Source: Acidobacteriaceae bacterium (lineage in GTDB: Bacteria > Acidobacteriota > Terriglobia > Terriglobales > Acidobacteriaceae). Taken from it: 14,257 nt of DNA. The stretch covers positions 1 to 14,257 of the forward strand of contig PLYW01000162.1 of assembly GCA_003151875.1 (NCBI GenBank), in the 5' to 3' direction. A program made the position numbers and the translations under genes. How positions within the stretch are numbered: the first letter of the stretch is position 1; each line of letters begins with the position of its first letter. The notes beneath the pieces were generated by a model, which was not told where the DNA came from, did no database searches, and worked only from the letters and a program-made list of their open reading frames with translations. Below, in pieces: positions 1 to 7,670 of this stretch.

Positions 1-131
1 CTGGCATCCGAGGCGCAGGCGATCAAGTCGATGGGGCGAATGAGAATGCGGTCGGCGGCAATCATTCCGCTCAGCGAAGACTTGATTTCTTGCGATGAAA
101 GCTGCGCGGGAACGAGGACGGATATCGCCAT
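1..131 (-). CDS. FAD-linked oxidase (glycolate/D-lactate dehydrogenase type), N-terminal fragment
   Basis: Reading leftward from the ATG at 131, 43 codons stay open and run off the left edge. The start follows a GGAAG ribosome site at 136-140. The visible residues end in RPIDLIACASDAS. This resembles my recollection of the N-terminus of FAD-binding oxidases of the GlcD/D-lactate dehydrogenase group, where a similar RPIDLIA-ASDAS stretch comes just before the FAD-binding PCMH domain. Such enzymes oxidise 2-hydroxy acids and pass electrons on through FAD and often a fused Fe-S domain. No catalytic or FAD-binding residue falls within the window, so the family call rests on this short match. The gene sits downstream of the porin terminator, behind its own palindrome-rich leader, so it is probably a separate transcript. 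Another FAD-linked enzyme is possible. Confidence 0.5.
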   Translation of the reverse strand, partial: MAISVLVPAQLSSQEIKSSLSGMIAADRILIRPIDLIACASDA

Positions 132-160
132 TTTTCTTCCTTACTCTGGTTTGACTAAGC

Positions 161-205
161 CCTGGCGTTGAACGCCAGGCGGATGCCGCGGACGAATTTG
201 TCCGC
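161..205 (-). other. Two tandem hairpins in the leader of the FAD-oxidase gene
   Basis: CCTGGCG at 161-167 pairs with CGCCAGG at 173-179 around a 5-nt loop. GCGGAC at 188-193 pairs with GTCCGC at 200-205 around a 6-nt loop. Both stems are perfect. They lie 30 to 74 nt upstream of the start codon at 131 and would be in its 5' leader if transcription begins further right. No U-run follows on the minus strand, so they are not obvious terminators. No function is assigned. Confidence 0.45.
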
Positions 206-259
206 CGAGTTTACGCCTAACGAAAATGTAGAGCAGGCCACCAAAGCGGGACGCGGAAG

Positions 260-290
260 TGGGTCACAAGGAGTTGTGACTTATGACCCA
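260..290. promoter_or_regulatory. Nested, mutually exclusive inverted repeats with an imperfect Crp-like site
   Basis: GTCACAA at 263-269 pairs perfectly with TTGTGAC at 274-280 (4-nt loop). TGGGTCA at 260-266 also pairs perfectly with TGACCCA at 284-290. The two pairings share bases 263-266, so only one can form at a time. TGTGA-N6-ACCCA at 275-290 matches 8 of the 10 fixed positions of the Crp consensus. The block lies between the porin terminator and the FAD-oxidase gene, so it could be an operator or part of a leader for the latter. This is inference from symmetry only. Confidence 0.35.
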
Positions 291-321
291 CCGGCGAGCT
301 GCGGCGCTGGAAACCTGGCGC

Positions 322-356
322 AAGAAAACGGGGTGGCGCGCTGCTGCGGCCACCCC
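322..356 (-). terminator. Intrinsic terminator of the porin gene
   Basis: GGGGTGGC at 330-337 and GCCACCCC at 349-356 form a perfect 8-bp GC-rich stem with an 11-nt loop. On the minus strand the stem is followed by GTTTTCTTG (329 down to 321). It lies about 24 nt past the porin stop codon, the expected place for a Rho-independent terminator. The U-run is short, interrupted by one C. Confidence 0.7.
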
Positions 357-379
357 GGTGGAGGTTATACAACTGGTTC

Positions 380-2377
380 TTAGAAGGTAAACACCGGTCC
401 GAACTCGGTGCGCCAATCGATCGACGTGCAGTTGGGCAGGCCGGCGATCTTAGTGGTACAGACACCTTTGGTGTCTGGAAGAGCGTAGCTAGCGTAGTGG
501 CTCTCTTCCAGGCCGAACTGGACCCAGGGGTTCATCTTATAGAAGATGGTTACGGCGTTAAGCGAGCTCTTGATGGGCCCGCCCCCGGCCGTCGCGCTAA
601 TGCTCTTGGCGAACTTGAAGTCATTGGCATTAGCGGCATCTATGCCGTATTCATAGTAGGCTTGCCAGCCCGCATTCCGGCCCTTCGGGTCGGCATTGAA
701 CCAGCGCGAGATGGGGAAACCAGCCTGGATAAATCCACCGTAGCCGCGCACTGCCTCTTGTGGTGCAACCACGGCTTGGCCGGCGGCGTTCTTTCCGAAA
801 ACTACGGTCGAAGAGCCATCCACCGACAGGCCGTTCGCCTTGTCGGTCAGCCCGCCCGTATAGTTGTAGTTGGACAAGAGCTGGCCACCGAAGAAGAATC
901 GCAGGTCAGCTCCCATGTAAGCGCTAGCCACAACCGTGGCCCAGCGCGTGGGGAGCGAGACGGCTACCTGATTGCCATAGCCGTTGCTGTTGAGGTCAAC
1001 GCCGCGAGGAAAAGCCTCCTTGTACGCGGTGGGAACTGCGGAGGCCAGCACCGTGGCCTGGCGCCCGCTATAGAAGCCGCTCCACAGAATCTGAGCAGGA
1101 ACTACGCCCGGGGCTTTGTCGAGTTGGAACTGGAGCACGACTCTGCCTTCCAGCTCGGGCTTCCCATTGTCCGCGCCCTGCCGCTCACCGTAGCCCAACT
1201 GGTTGCCGGTTCCGTCGAGGACCGTGCAAGTTGTGGGTGTGTTCAGTGCGGTGACGGTGCACGTGGTGACATCGGCCGGGACGTTGCCCTCGGCCGGCGT
1301 CATAATGGCAAATTCCGGCGACAGCTTCCAGTTGCGGGAGCCGCCCAGCTTCTCCACGAAGCCGATACGCATCTGCGGGGCGCGCTCGTAAGTGTTGCCC
1401 CAATAAGCTCCGAAGAACGTGGTCTCGAACAGGTTCATCATGGCGCTCGAGCCGTAGATCGTCCAATCCTGTCCGGCTTCGAAGAAGATGTCGGTGTTCG
1501 GACTCACGGCCCAGTCAAGTCTCCCGAAAGCCAAACGCAGTGAGAACATGCTGCTGCGAATGCTGGAGACGTTACGATTGTCGGCACGGCTGAAGTTGCC
1601 CTCGTAATCGCCTTCGATTTGGCCGGTGACGGTCACATTTTTCGAGGCATCAGGCCATTCGAACTTGAAGCCCATGCGGGTCTGCCGGGCCTTAACATGG
1701 AATTCTGAGTTGTTAGTTGGTCCGGTGTCGGCGTTCAGGAAACCTGGAGGCGGCCAATCGTCTCCACGCGGAGAACTGGAGTCATAATTCGCAGTGGCCT
1801 TGACAAAGCCATACGGCGTCATTCTCACCGCACCCAACTTCAGCGCGGCCGCCAGGCCTTCCTTGACCGGCGCATCGAGCGGCAGTACCCGGATCGGCGC
1901 AATAGCGGGAATCACGACCGGAGCTGGGGCCTCTTTCGGTGCGCCAGCTTGCCCTGCGCCCGGAGTGGTGAGGCTTGCATACTGAGTGGGACCCGATTCG
2001 GTATCGACCAGCGAGTGCAAAGTATCTGCGTCCGCGGCACTCTTCAGCTCGGCCGCTTCCGAGTCATTGACCACGCCTTTGGCCTTCAACAGAAGCAACA
2101 ACTGCTGCATCCCTGCGGAACCTGACATGGTTCGCAGACTGTTGGCTTCTGCTGTGGTCAGGATTCCCTTTTTTACCAGGAGATCAACCAAGGTTGGACT
2201 GATAACGGCTGCCGTTCCTACACTGGCGCCGCTGTTGGTGGGTGCGGCGCTGGTAGCCGCGTTGGTGGGATCCGCCGTGGTCGTGGCATTTGAGTCAGCA
2301 GCAATCAGCGCCACCGGAACCAAAAGACACGCGACCGCGAGCAGGCACACTACCGATGACCGGAAACAATCTCGCAT
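380..2377 (-). CDS. Outer-membrane DcaP-like beta-barrel porin
   Basis: This 665-residue protein is predicted to form a diffusion channel in the outer membrane. Residues 1-27 are a Sec signal peptide: MRDC..., a long hydrophobic core, then a likely cut near LIAA/D. A Thr/Ala/Asn-rich linker follows. Then come two short helical repeats with the pattern LL-K-KG (about 63-71 and 94-101, each followed by an acidic EA motif), as seen at the N-terminus of many putative porins. A Pro/Ala linker covers about 140-165. From about 185 (PYGFVKATANYDSSS) the chain alternates as amphipathic beta strands with aromatic girdles, and it ends in ...GPVFTF, a C-terminal Phe typical of BamA-folded barrels. ATG at 2377 was chosen over a TTG four codons upstream because GGAGG lies between them at the right spacing. 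Family-level naming (DcaP/Porin_O_P-like) is by resemblance. The substrate is unknown. Confidence 0.8.
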   Translation of the reverse strand: MRDCFRSSVVCLLAVACLLVPVALIAADSNATTTADPTNAATSAAPTNSGASVGTAAVISPTLVDLLVKKGILTTAEANSLRTMSGSAGMQQLLLLLKAKGVVNDSEAAELKSAADADTLHSLVDTESGPTQYASLTTPGAGQAGAPKEAPAPVVIPAIAPIRVLPLDAPVKEGLAAALKLGAVRMTPYGFVKATANYDSSSPRGDDWPPPGFLNADTGPTNNSEFHVKARQTRMGFKFEWPDASKNVTVTGQIEGDYEGNFSRADNRNVSSIRSSMFSLRLAFGRLDWAVSPNTDIFFEAGQDWTIYGSSAMMNLFETTFFGAYWGNTYERAPQMRIGFVEKLGGSRNWKLSPEFAIMTPAEGNVPADVTTCTVTALNTPTTCTVLDGTGNQLGYGERQGADNGKPELEGRVVLQFQLDKAPGVVPAQILWSGFYSGRQATVLASAVPTAYKEAFPRGVDLNSNGYGNQVAVSLPTRWATVVASAYMGADLRFFFGGQLLSNYNYTGGLTDKANGLSVDGSSTVVFGKNAAGQAVVAPQEAVRGYGGFIQAGFPISRWFNADPKGRNAGWQAYYEYGIDAANANDFKFAKSISATAGGGPIKSSLNAVTIFYKMNPWVQFGLEESHYASYALPDTKGVCTTKIAGLPNCTSIDWRTEFGPVFTF

Positions 2378-2382
2378 CTTCG

Positions 2383-2387
2383 CCTCC
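2383..2387 (-). promoter_or_regulatory. Shine-Dalgarno site that fixes the porin start
   Basis: GGAGG on the minus strand ends 5 nt before the ATG at 2375-2377. The upstream in-frame TTG (2387-2389) overlaps this ribosome site and cannot use it, so the ATG is the better start. Confidence 0.75.
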
Positions 2388-2534
2388 AAGCAAGTTGGCG
2401 CAATTCAATGCCGGCCGGGAAAGCCTGGCATTATGGGAATTCCTGATCGGTAAATCCCCTCTCTGAATTGGGCCTTGGAGCGGAACTGTAAGGGACACTA
2501 AGGGGTAGGGAGGCGGACATGGCTCACGCCTGAA

Positions 2535-2550
2535 TGTGACATTCATCACA
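2535..2550. promoter_or_regulatory. Crp/Fnr-family operator upstream of the porin
   Basis: TGTGA at 2535-2539 and TCACA at 2546-2550 flank 6 nt (CATTCA). All ten fixed positions of the Crp consensus TGTGA-N6-TCACA match. The centre (2542.5) is 165 bp upstream of the porin ATG. A second TGTGA half-site begins 23 bp further upstream at 2558. The regulator itself is not in the window. The match to E. coli Crp specificity is seen directly, but its use by a Crp homologue here is inferred. Confidence 0.6.
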
Positions 2551-2612
2551 CGGGCTATGTGAGCATAGGCTTTCGCCTTTGTGATCGATGGCCTCGTAAT
2601 CCACAGATTCTA

Positions 2613-2624
2613 AGCTAATTAGCT
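2613..2624. repeat. 12-bp AT-rich perfect palindrome
   Basis: AGCTAATTAGCT is self-complementary and lies between the livF end and the porin Crp-type site, in a locally AT-rich patch. It could be a dimeric repressor site. Its distance from the porin start (about 240 bp) makes a direct promoter role uncertain. Confidence 0.3.
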
Positions 2625-2689
2625 GAAGTAACAAGCAGTTTGCGAGGGTAACATCGACGCCCATTGCCACTTTGGTGGGATAACCTACG

Positions 2690-2749
2690 GCGATCGCGGC
2701 GTTAAGCCAAAGCGCAGTATGGGTTTCAAGTCTGGAAGCGCGATCGCGC
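2690..2749. repeat. Two GCGATCGC octamers, one inside a 12-bp palindrome
   Basis: GCGATCGC occurs at 2690-2697 and again inside GCGCGATCGCGC at 2738-2749. The octamer is identical to the cyanobacterial HIP1 core, but two copies in a GC-rich genome do not imply that system. They lie just downstream of livF. Confidence 0.35.
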
Positions 2750-2789
2750 GGGGCATGTTTTCTGGCAGGAATGAGCTGGCGGCCCAGCG

Positions 2790-3502
2790 CTACAGTCCCA
2801 GATAGGCGCGCCGCACTTCGTCCATGTTGGCGACCTCGCGCGAATCGCCTTCAATCTCCACCCGGCCTTCGGCCAGCACATAGGTATAGTCGCTCAGCGC
2901 CAGGGCAAGGTGTACGTTCTGCTCGACCAGCACGATAGTCAGTCCTTGCTTTCTCAGCTTCTTCAGAGTGAGGAACAACTGCTGCGCCAGCACCGGCGCC
3001 AGACCCAGCGAAAGCTCGTCGATCATGAGAACGACCGGCTCCTGCATCAATCCGCGGCCCATGGCCAACATCTGTTGTTCGCCGCCGGAGAGGGTGGATG
3101 ACCTCTGCTTGCGGCGCTCCTTCAAGCGCGGAAACGTATCGTACACGCGCTCCAGATTGTCCTTCTGCCGTGGGCGCGCGCGTTGCGAATACGCGCCCAT
3201 CTCCAGGTTCTCTTCCACCGACATGTCGGGGAAAAGCTGCCGGCCTTCAGGCACCAGGACCAGGCCGCGGCGGGCTTTGGCATGCGTCGAAAGCCGGGTC
3301 ACATCTTCTCCGTTCATCAGGACGCGGCCGCCCCAGCAAGGTATGCTGCCCATGATGGTGCGCAGCGTGGTGGTTTTGCCCGCGCCATTAGCGCCTATGA
3401 CCGTGGTCATCTTGCCCGCCTGCACTTGCAGCGATATGCCCCACAGCACCTGCACCTCGCCGTAGCCAGATTCGAGTTTTTCGATCTGCAAAACGGCGTC
3501 CA

Positions 3503-3503
<1 letters not shown>
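2790..3503 (-). CDS. livF: High-affinity branched-chain amino acid-type ABC transporter ATPase LivF
   Basis: This 237-residue protein is the second of two ATPases that power the LivHM permease from the cytoplasmic side. Walker A is GANGAGKT (37-44), the Q-loop region LVPEGRQLF (83-91), the ABC signature LSGGE (138-142), and Walker B VVLMIDE (157-163). The LVEQN switch segment, in which Gln replaces the usual His, is typical of LivF. The residue after the Walker B glutamate is Leu (DELSLGL) where most family members have Pro. Length is normal. Its ATG (3501-3503) shares one base with the livG stop (TGATG), and an AAGGAGA ribosome site lies inside the end of livG, so translation is coupled. It is the last gene of the liv operon. 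The substrate may not be a branched-chain amino acid, since the HAAT family also carries amides, urea and aromatic acids. Confidence 0.93.
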
Positions 3504-4251
<748 letters not shown>

Positions 4252-4255
<4 letters not shown>

Positions 4256-5217
4256 TCGATCACCTTGCGGGCGCGCGGCACCAGGCGATAGAGCCAGCCG
4301 ATCAGTCCGCCGGGCGCAAACAATACCACCAGCAGTAAGAGTGCGCCGGCAATCACCAGTTGAAAATTAGAAAGCTTGGGAGACGTCAAAAGATACGAGC
4401 GCAGTTTCTCGTACAACCCTCCGCCTAACGCCGCGCCGACCACCGTACCTTTGCCGCCGAGCATCAGCATCACGATTCCCTCCAGCGAGAGCATGAACTC
4501 AAACGCAATCGAGGGGTCGATCATGCCGTTCTTGTAGAACATCAGCGCGCCCGCTACCGCCGGAAGAAATGCGGACACGCTGTAAATGATGGCCTTGAAC
4601 ACGGTGGTGTTGACGCCCAGGACCACGGCCGCATCTTCATCTTCGCGGATGGCAAACAGGCCCAAGCCGAATTTCGAGATCTTGATGCCCAGACTCAGAA
4701 TCATCGACAGCGCCATCACGCCGATCACCAGGAAGTAGGTCATCCAAAGAGCATGACGTGCTCCGCCCAGCCTCTGATAGGCGGAGAAGTCCACGTACAT
4801 GCCCGTGGACCTGCCCCAGGGATCGAAGTTGGCGACAAAGGATTGCACCGCGAGCAAGACCCCGATCGTGGCCAGCGCGAAATAGGCGCCCCGCAATCGC
4901 AGAATGCCCATCCCTAACGCCAGGGCGAACAGGCTGACCACCAGACCCGCAGCCAGCGCGGCCAGCACCAGATTCCAATTTCGCACCGTGGCAAGATAGA
5001 GTCCGACGTAGCCGCCCAGCCCGTAAAACACAATGTGCCCGAAGTTCACATACCCGGTATAGCCGATCATCAGGTTCAGGTTGCTGGCCAGAATGACGGC
5101 AAGGGCAACCAGGATGAGGTCTTCGCGCATGGACACATCGTTGGCATGGAACGGAATGAACGCCATGAGCGCAGCAAAAATCAGGATCAGCCAGAAGACC
5201 GGGCGCCGCAAGATCAT
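4252..5217 (-). CDS. livM: Branched-chain amino acid-type ABC transporter permease LivM
   Basis: This 321-residue inner-membrane permease has a short cytoplasmic N-terminus, then eight to ten hydrophobic helices. Family signatures are NLMIGYTGYVNFGH (48-61), RLRGAYFALATIG (107-119), and the cytoplasmic coupling loop GLGLFAIREDEDAAVVLGV (184-202) that contacts the ATPases. LMLGGKGTVVGA (251-262) is also typical of LivM. Length is normal for the family (about 300-420), on the short side. It overlaps livH by 4 nt (ATGA at 5214-5217) and livG by 4 nt at its other end, so livHMG are translated as a tightly coupled unit. It works as a heterodimer with LivH to move substrate delivered by LivK. Confidence 0.93.
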
Positions 5218-6074
5218 GCCGTCGCCCTCGTGAAGATGCCTTTGGGAAAGGCAACCAGCACCACCACAAACAGTCCGAACTCAATCAGCGGGATCCAACT
5301 GACGGCGATGAAGGGGGTCACTGCTCCCTCCAACAAGCCCAGCAATACGCCGGCGGCGAGCGCCCCGAGCGGCTTGCCCAGTCCAGCCAGCACGGTCACC
5401 ACGAAGCTCTTCATCTGGTAACCGGCGCCGGAAAGAATGGTGAAGGGAAACAGGGTTGACACCAATGCGCCCGAAGACGCCGCCAGGGCGATGCCGATGG
5501 CAAACGCCAGGGCCAGCACCATGGTCGAGGAGATGCCCATCAACTCGGCCGCTTCGCGGTTGTCGGCCACGGCCCGGATGGCCTTGCCGGGCCGGGTGCG
5601 ATATAGAAACAGCTCCAGCGCCAACGCAATGATGACGGCAGCGGTGGCCGCGGCAATGTGGTTCCCGGTGAAAGTGTAGGCGCCCACGGTAAAGCCGCGC
5701 AGCGTGAAGTTCACGTTGTAGGGACTGGTACTCCAAATCGCGGTGCCGATCCCGATGATCATCATGTTCACGGCGAAGGTGGACAGCAGGCTCGATAACT
5801 GGGAGCGCCCGATCACCCAATGCACGGAGATCCAATAAATGACCAGGCCGAGCAGCAAACCCGCCGCGAGGATGGGCAGCAGGAGGAAGTAGGCATTCAC
5901 CGGGAAGGCGGCAAACAAAATGTACATGCCGAACATACCCAGCGCGATGACCGAGCCATGGGTGAGGTTGATGACATCCATCACTCCCCAGATCAGACTG
6001 AGGCCCATAGCGGCCAGCCCATAGACCGAACCGATCAGCAGGCCATCGATCATGGAAGCGAGAATGCCAGACAT
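5214..6074 (-). CDS. livH: Branched-chain amino acid-type ABC transporter permease LivH
   Basis: This 286-residue inner-membrane permease has about eight hydrophobic helices and the LivH hallmarks GLSLIWGVMDVINLTHG (24-40) and the coupling loop RPGKAIRAVADNREAAELMGI (161-181). Length matches the family (about 290). The ribosome site AAGGGTGAG lies just before the ATG and directly after a 10-bp intercistronic hairpin (6087-6113) that separates livH from livK. The next gene, livM, starts inside its stop codon. The distribution of helices and the coupling loop give no sign of truncation. Confidence 0.93.
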   Translation of the reverse strand: MSGILASMIDGLLIGSVYGLAAMGLSLIWGVMDVINLTHGSVIALGMFGMYILFAAFPVNAYFLLLPILAAGLLLGLVIYWISVHWVIGRSQLSSLLSTFAVNMMIIGIGTAIWSTSPYNVNFTLRGFTVGAYTFTGNHIAAATAAVIIALALELFLYRTRPGKAIRAVADNREAAELMGISSTMVLALAFAIGIALAASSGALVSTLFPFTILSGAGYQMKSFVVTVLAGLGKPLGALAAGVLLGLLEGAVTPFIAVSWIPLIEFGLFVVVLVAFPKGIFTRATA

Positions 6075-6086
6075 TTCTCACCCTTT

Positions 6087-6113
6087 GCGCCGCACCGTTC
6101 GAAGGTGTGGCGC
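6087..6113 (-). promoter_or_regulatory. Intercistronic hairpin between livK and livH
   Basis: GCGCCGCACC (6087-6096) pairs with GGTGTGGCGC (6104-6113): 9 Watson-Crick pairs and one position that is a mismatch or wobble depending on strand, with a 7-nt loop. On the minus strand no U-run follows, only AAAGGGTGAG, the livH ribosome site. It therefore looks like an mRNA-stabilising or partial-attenuation stem that could raise binding-protein levels over the permease, as in malE-malF. It could also affect livH initiation. Confidence 0.55.
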
Positions 6114-6143
6114 GCAACATTCGTCAATCAATGTACTGCAAAA

Positions 6144-7346
6144 TTAATGGATCGGATATACCAGATTGGCACTCTTGGCGGCCAGCGGCCAGACCACCTG
6201 CTTCACCAGCTTGCCCGACTTGTCCTTCTGCCATTGCGCCAGGACCATGGCATGGCCCACCTGCAAACCATGCTGATTGGCCTCGGTCGCAAACTTGCTG
6301 CGGCCATAGAACGTTGTGATGTCGGTGGCATTCAGCGCCGCCGCCACCTTCGCCGTGTCGGTGCTGCCCGCCTGTTCAATCGCGTGTTGCAGGACCAGGC
6401 CGGACGCGTAGCCGCCCGCCGATTCGTAGCTGGGCGGAGTGTTGTACTTGGCGGTGTAGGCTTTGGCAAACTCGGCGCCGCTCGGTCCATATTGCGCCTT
6501 GAAGGCGGTCTGCGGCTCCCACTGCGAGGGCACAATCACACCCACGGCTGCATCGCCCAACTCGCCCCACTGTGGACTGTCGGGGGCCACCAGCAGGGTG
6601 ATCATCTTCAGCGGAACTTTGTGGCTGTAAACTTGCCGCGCCAGCGTGGAACCGTCGGCGTAGTGCCCTCCGCCCAGCAGCACGGTGGACTTCGACGCAA
6701 TCACCTTGTCGATAATGGCGCTGAAGTCGGTGGTGTTCGGGGCATAGGCTTCGCTGAAAGCCACGTTGAATCCGAGCTTCTGGGCATACTCCTTGGCAGG
6801 ATTAACCACCGCTACCGAGAACGAGGCGTCTTCATACACGAACGCAACCGCCGCCTTCGGGTCTTTGGTCTTCAGCATGTCCAGAACGCCCTTCAGGTAT
6901 TCCGCTCCTGGGGTGAACATCTGGAAGAGGTAGTGATTGCCCAGCGTATAGGTCTTGCCTTCCGCAGCGCCGGTGGTCAGCATGATCTTTTCATACTGTT
7001 CCGTCACGATGGCGGCCGTGGCGGTCAGACTCGAAGAGTACGGGCTGAACAGAAAATCGGCCTTGTCCTGCAGGATCAGGCGCGAGTAAAGCTGCTGCAC
7101 GCGCTTGGTATTCGATTCGTCGTCGTAGCTGACGAACTGGATCTTGTAGCTCTTGCCGCCCGCCTTGATGCCTCCGGCAGCGTTCACCTGATCGCGCCAG
7201 AGTTCGAAGCCGTGGAGCTGCTCCACCGAGTCCACATTCAGGGCCCCCGTGTTGGAGACGGTGAAGCCCAGGGTAAGGTTTTGCGCAAATCCTGTTGTGA
7301 CGAAGAGGGCAACAACCAGAAAGATGGGGAGAGCAAGTCGTTTCAC
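6144..7346 (-). CDS. Periplasmic substrate-binding protein of a HAAT-type ABC importer (LivK-like)
   Basis: This 400-residue protein begins with a Sec signal peptide (1-21, MKRLALP..., cut after GFA). No lipobox cysteine follows, so it is a soluble periplasmic protein. The mature part is a type I periplasmic binding fold: LTLGFTVSNTGALNVDSVEQLHGFELWRD near the start and GGIKAGGKSYKIQFVSYDDESNTKRVQQL at about 59-87. It then continues with the SPYSSSLTATAAIVTEQYE binding-cleft segment and a C-terminal KLVKQVVWPLA strand. The start is GTG with an AAGG ribosome site 6 nt upstream. It is the first gene of the liv operon, 69 bp from livH. The Crp-type site at 7438-7453 is about 92 bp upstream. The family binds amino acids, amides, urea or aromatic acids; ligand identity cannot be read from the sequence. 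Confidence 0.9.
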   Translation of the reverse strand: MKRLALPIFLVVALFVTTGFAQNLTLGFTVSNTGALNVDSVEQLHGFELWRDQVNAAGGIKAGGKSYKIQFVSYDDESNTKRVQQLYSRLILQDKADFLFSPYSSSLTATAAIVTEQYEKIMLTTGAAEGKTYTLGNHYLFQMFTPGAEYLKGVLDMLKTKDPKAAVAFVYEDASFSVAVVNPAKEYAQKLGFNVAFSEAYAPNTTDFSAIIDKVIASKSTVLLGGGHYADGSTLARQVYSHKVPLKMITLLVAPDSPQWGELGDAAVGVIVPSQWEPQTAFKAQYGPSGAEFAKAYTAKYNTPPSYESAGGYASGLVLQHAIEQAGSTDTAKVAAALNATDITTFYGRSKFATEANQHGLQVGHAMVLAQWQKDKSGKLVKQVVWPLAAKSANLVYPIH

Positions 7347-7437
7347 GGTTCACCTTCTCGGATAGTCTTAGTCTTAGGGTGGTTGAAAGCGTACGGCGAG
7401 GATTGCGGAACCCCCTATGACAGCAGTCACTTGCAAA

Positions 7438-7453
7438 TGTGATTCTGCTCACA
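7438..7453. promoter_or_regulatory. Crp/Fnr-family operator upstream of livK
   Basis: TGTGA at 7438-7442 and TCACA at 7449-7453 flank TTCTGC, a perfect TGTGA-N6-TCACA site. A possible minus-strand -10, CATAGG at 7414-7419, would place the site near -40, as in activator-dependent promoters. The same consensus stands before the porin, suggesting coregulation. Confidence 0.6.
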
Positions 7454-7538
7454 AGAAGGGTGGACATGGCATGAGAGGTCGGCGGACGCAAACCACCGCA
7501 AACTTCGGGAACTCTTAATCCCCCATCCAGCAATAATC

Positions 7539-7554
7539 TGTGAGCAGAATTTCG
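7539..7554. promoter_or_regulatory. Second Crp-like half-site, inverted copy of the first
   Basis: TGTGAGCAGAAT at 7539-7550 is the exact reverse complement of ATTCTGCTCACA at 7442-7453, giving a 12-bp inverted repeat across 85 bp. As a Crp site it has one good half (TGTGA) and one poor half (TTTCG). It faces the Spy-like gene and lies upstream of that gene's candidate promoter. Confidence 0.45.
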
Positions 7555-7576
7555 GCGATGGACCGCAGCACAAAAC

Positions 7577-7605
7577 TTAACACTTGTGTTACCAGACTTT
7601 ACCGT
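7577..7605 (+). promoter_or_regulatory. Candidate promoter of the Spy-like gene with a 14-bp palindrome over the -35
   Basis: TTAACA (7577-7582) and TACCGT (7600-7605) are 17 bp apart and fit a sigma-70-type promoter moderately. The palindrome TAACACTTGTGTTA (7578-7591) covers the -35, where a repressor or regulator dimer could sit. Transcription would start near 7612. Confidence 0.4.
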
Positions 7606-7634
7606 CGAAATCGAATTGCCGGGGTTCCAATACA

Positions 7635-7657
7635 TGACAGACGAACTGTCAAGGAGG
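7635..7657 (+). promoter_or_regulatory. Hairpin touching the ribosome site of the Spy-like gene
   Basis: TGACAG (7635-7640) and CTGTCA (7646-7651) form a perfect 6-bp stem with a 5-nt loop. The last stem base is followed at once by AGGAGG (7652-7657). The Shine-Dalgarno is 13 nt from the ATG, longer than usual; a weaker AAGAAG lies closer. The stem could tune ribosome access or be a DNA operator. Confidence 0.4.
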
Positions 7658-7670
7658 AAGTAAGAAGATT

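Larger units (their letters stand above)
2378..2789. other. Gene-free porin upstream region
   Basis: This 412-bp stretch between livF and the porin has no credible ORF. It holds the Crp-type site at 2535-2550, a TGTGA half-site within the small hairpin CTATG-TGAG-CATAG (2555-2568), a 12-bp palindrome at 2613-2624, and two GCGATCGC octamers (2690-2697 and within 2738-2749). A weak stem GCTGG/CCAGC (2775-2788) lies just past the livF stop without a U-run. Candidate minus-strand -10 elements are CATAAT at 2430-2435 and TACAGT at 2485-2490. Neither has a good -35. TACAGT would place the Crp-type site near -64. Confidence 0.5.

Noticed and set aside
497..1543. 348-codon plus-strand open frame opposite the porin
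   Set aside because: It is the antisense of a well-supported porin. Its composition is Arg/Gly/Ala-rich with no domain or ribosome site, a typical shadow in GC-rich DNA.
2378..2389. TTG start four codons upstream of the porin ATG
   Set aside because: The GGAGG ribosome site lies between TTG and ATG, so only the ATG at 2377 can use it.
5820..7442. 540-codon plus-strand open frame opposite livH and livK
   Set aside because: It spans two clear genes on the other strand plus their intercistronic hairpin. His/Arg/Gln-rich with no recognisable motif, so it is a codon-bias artefact.
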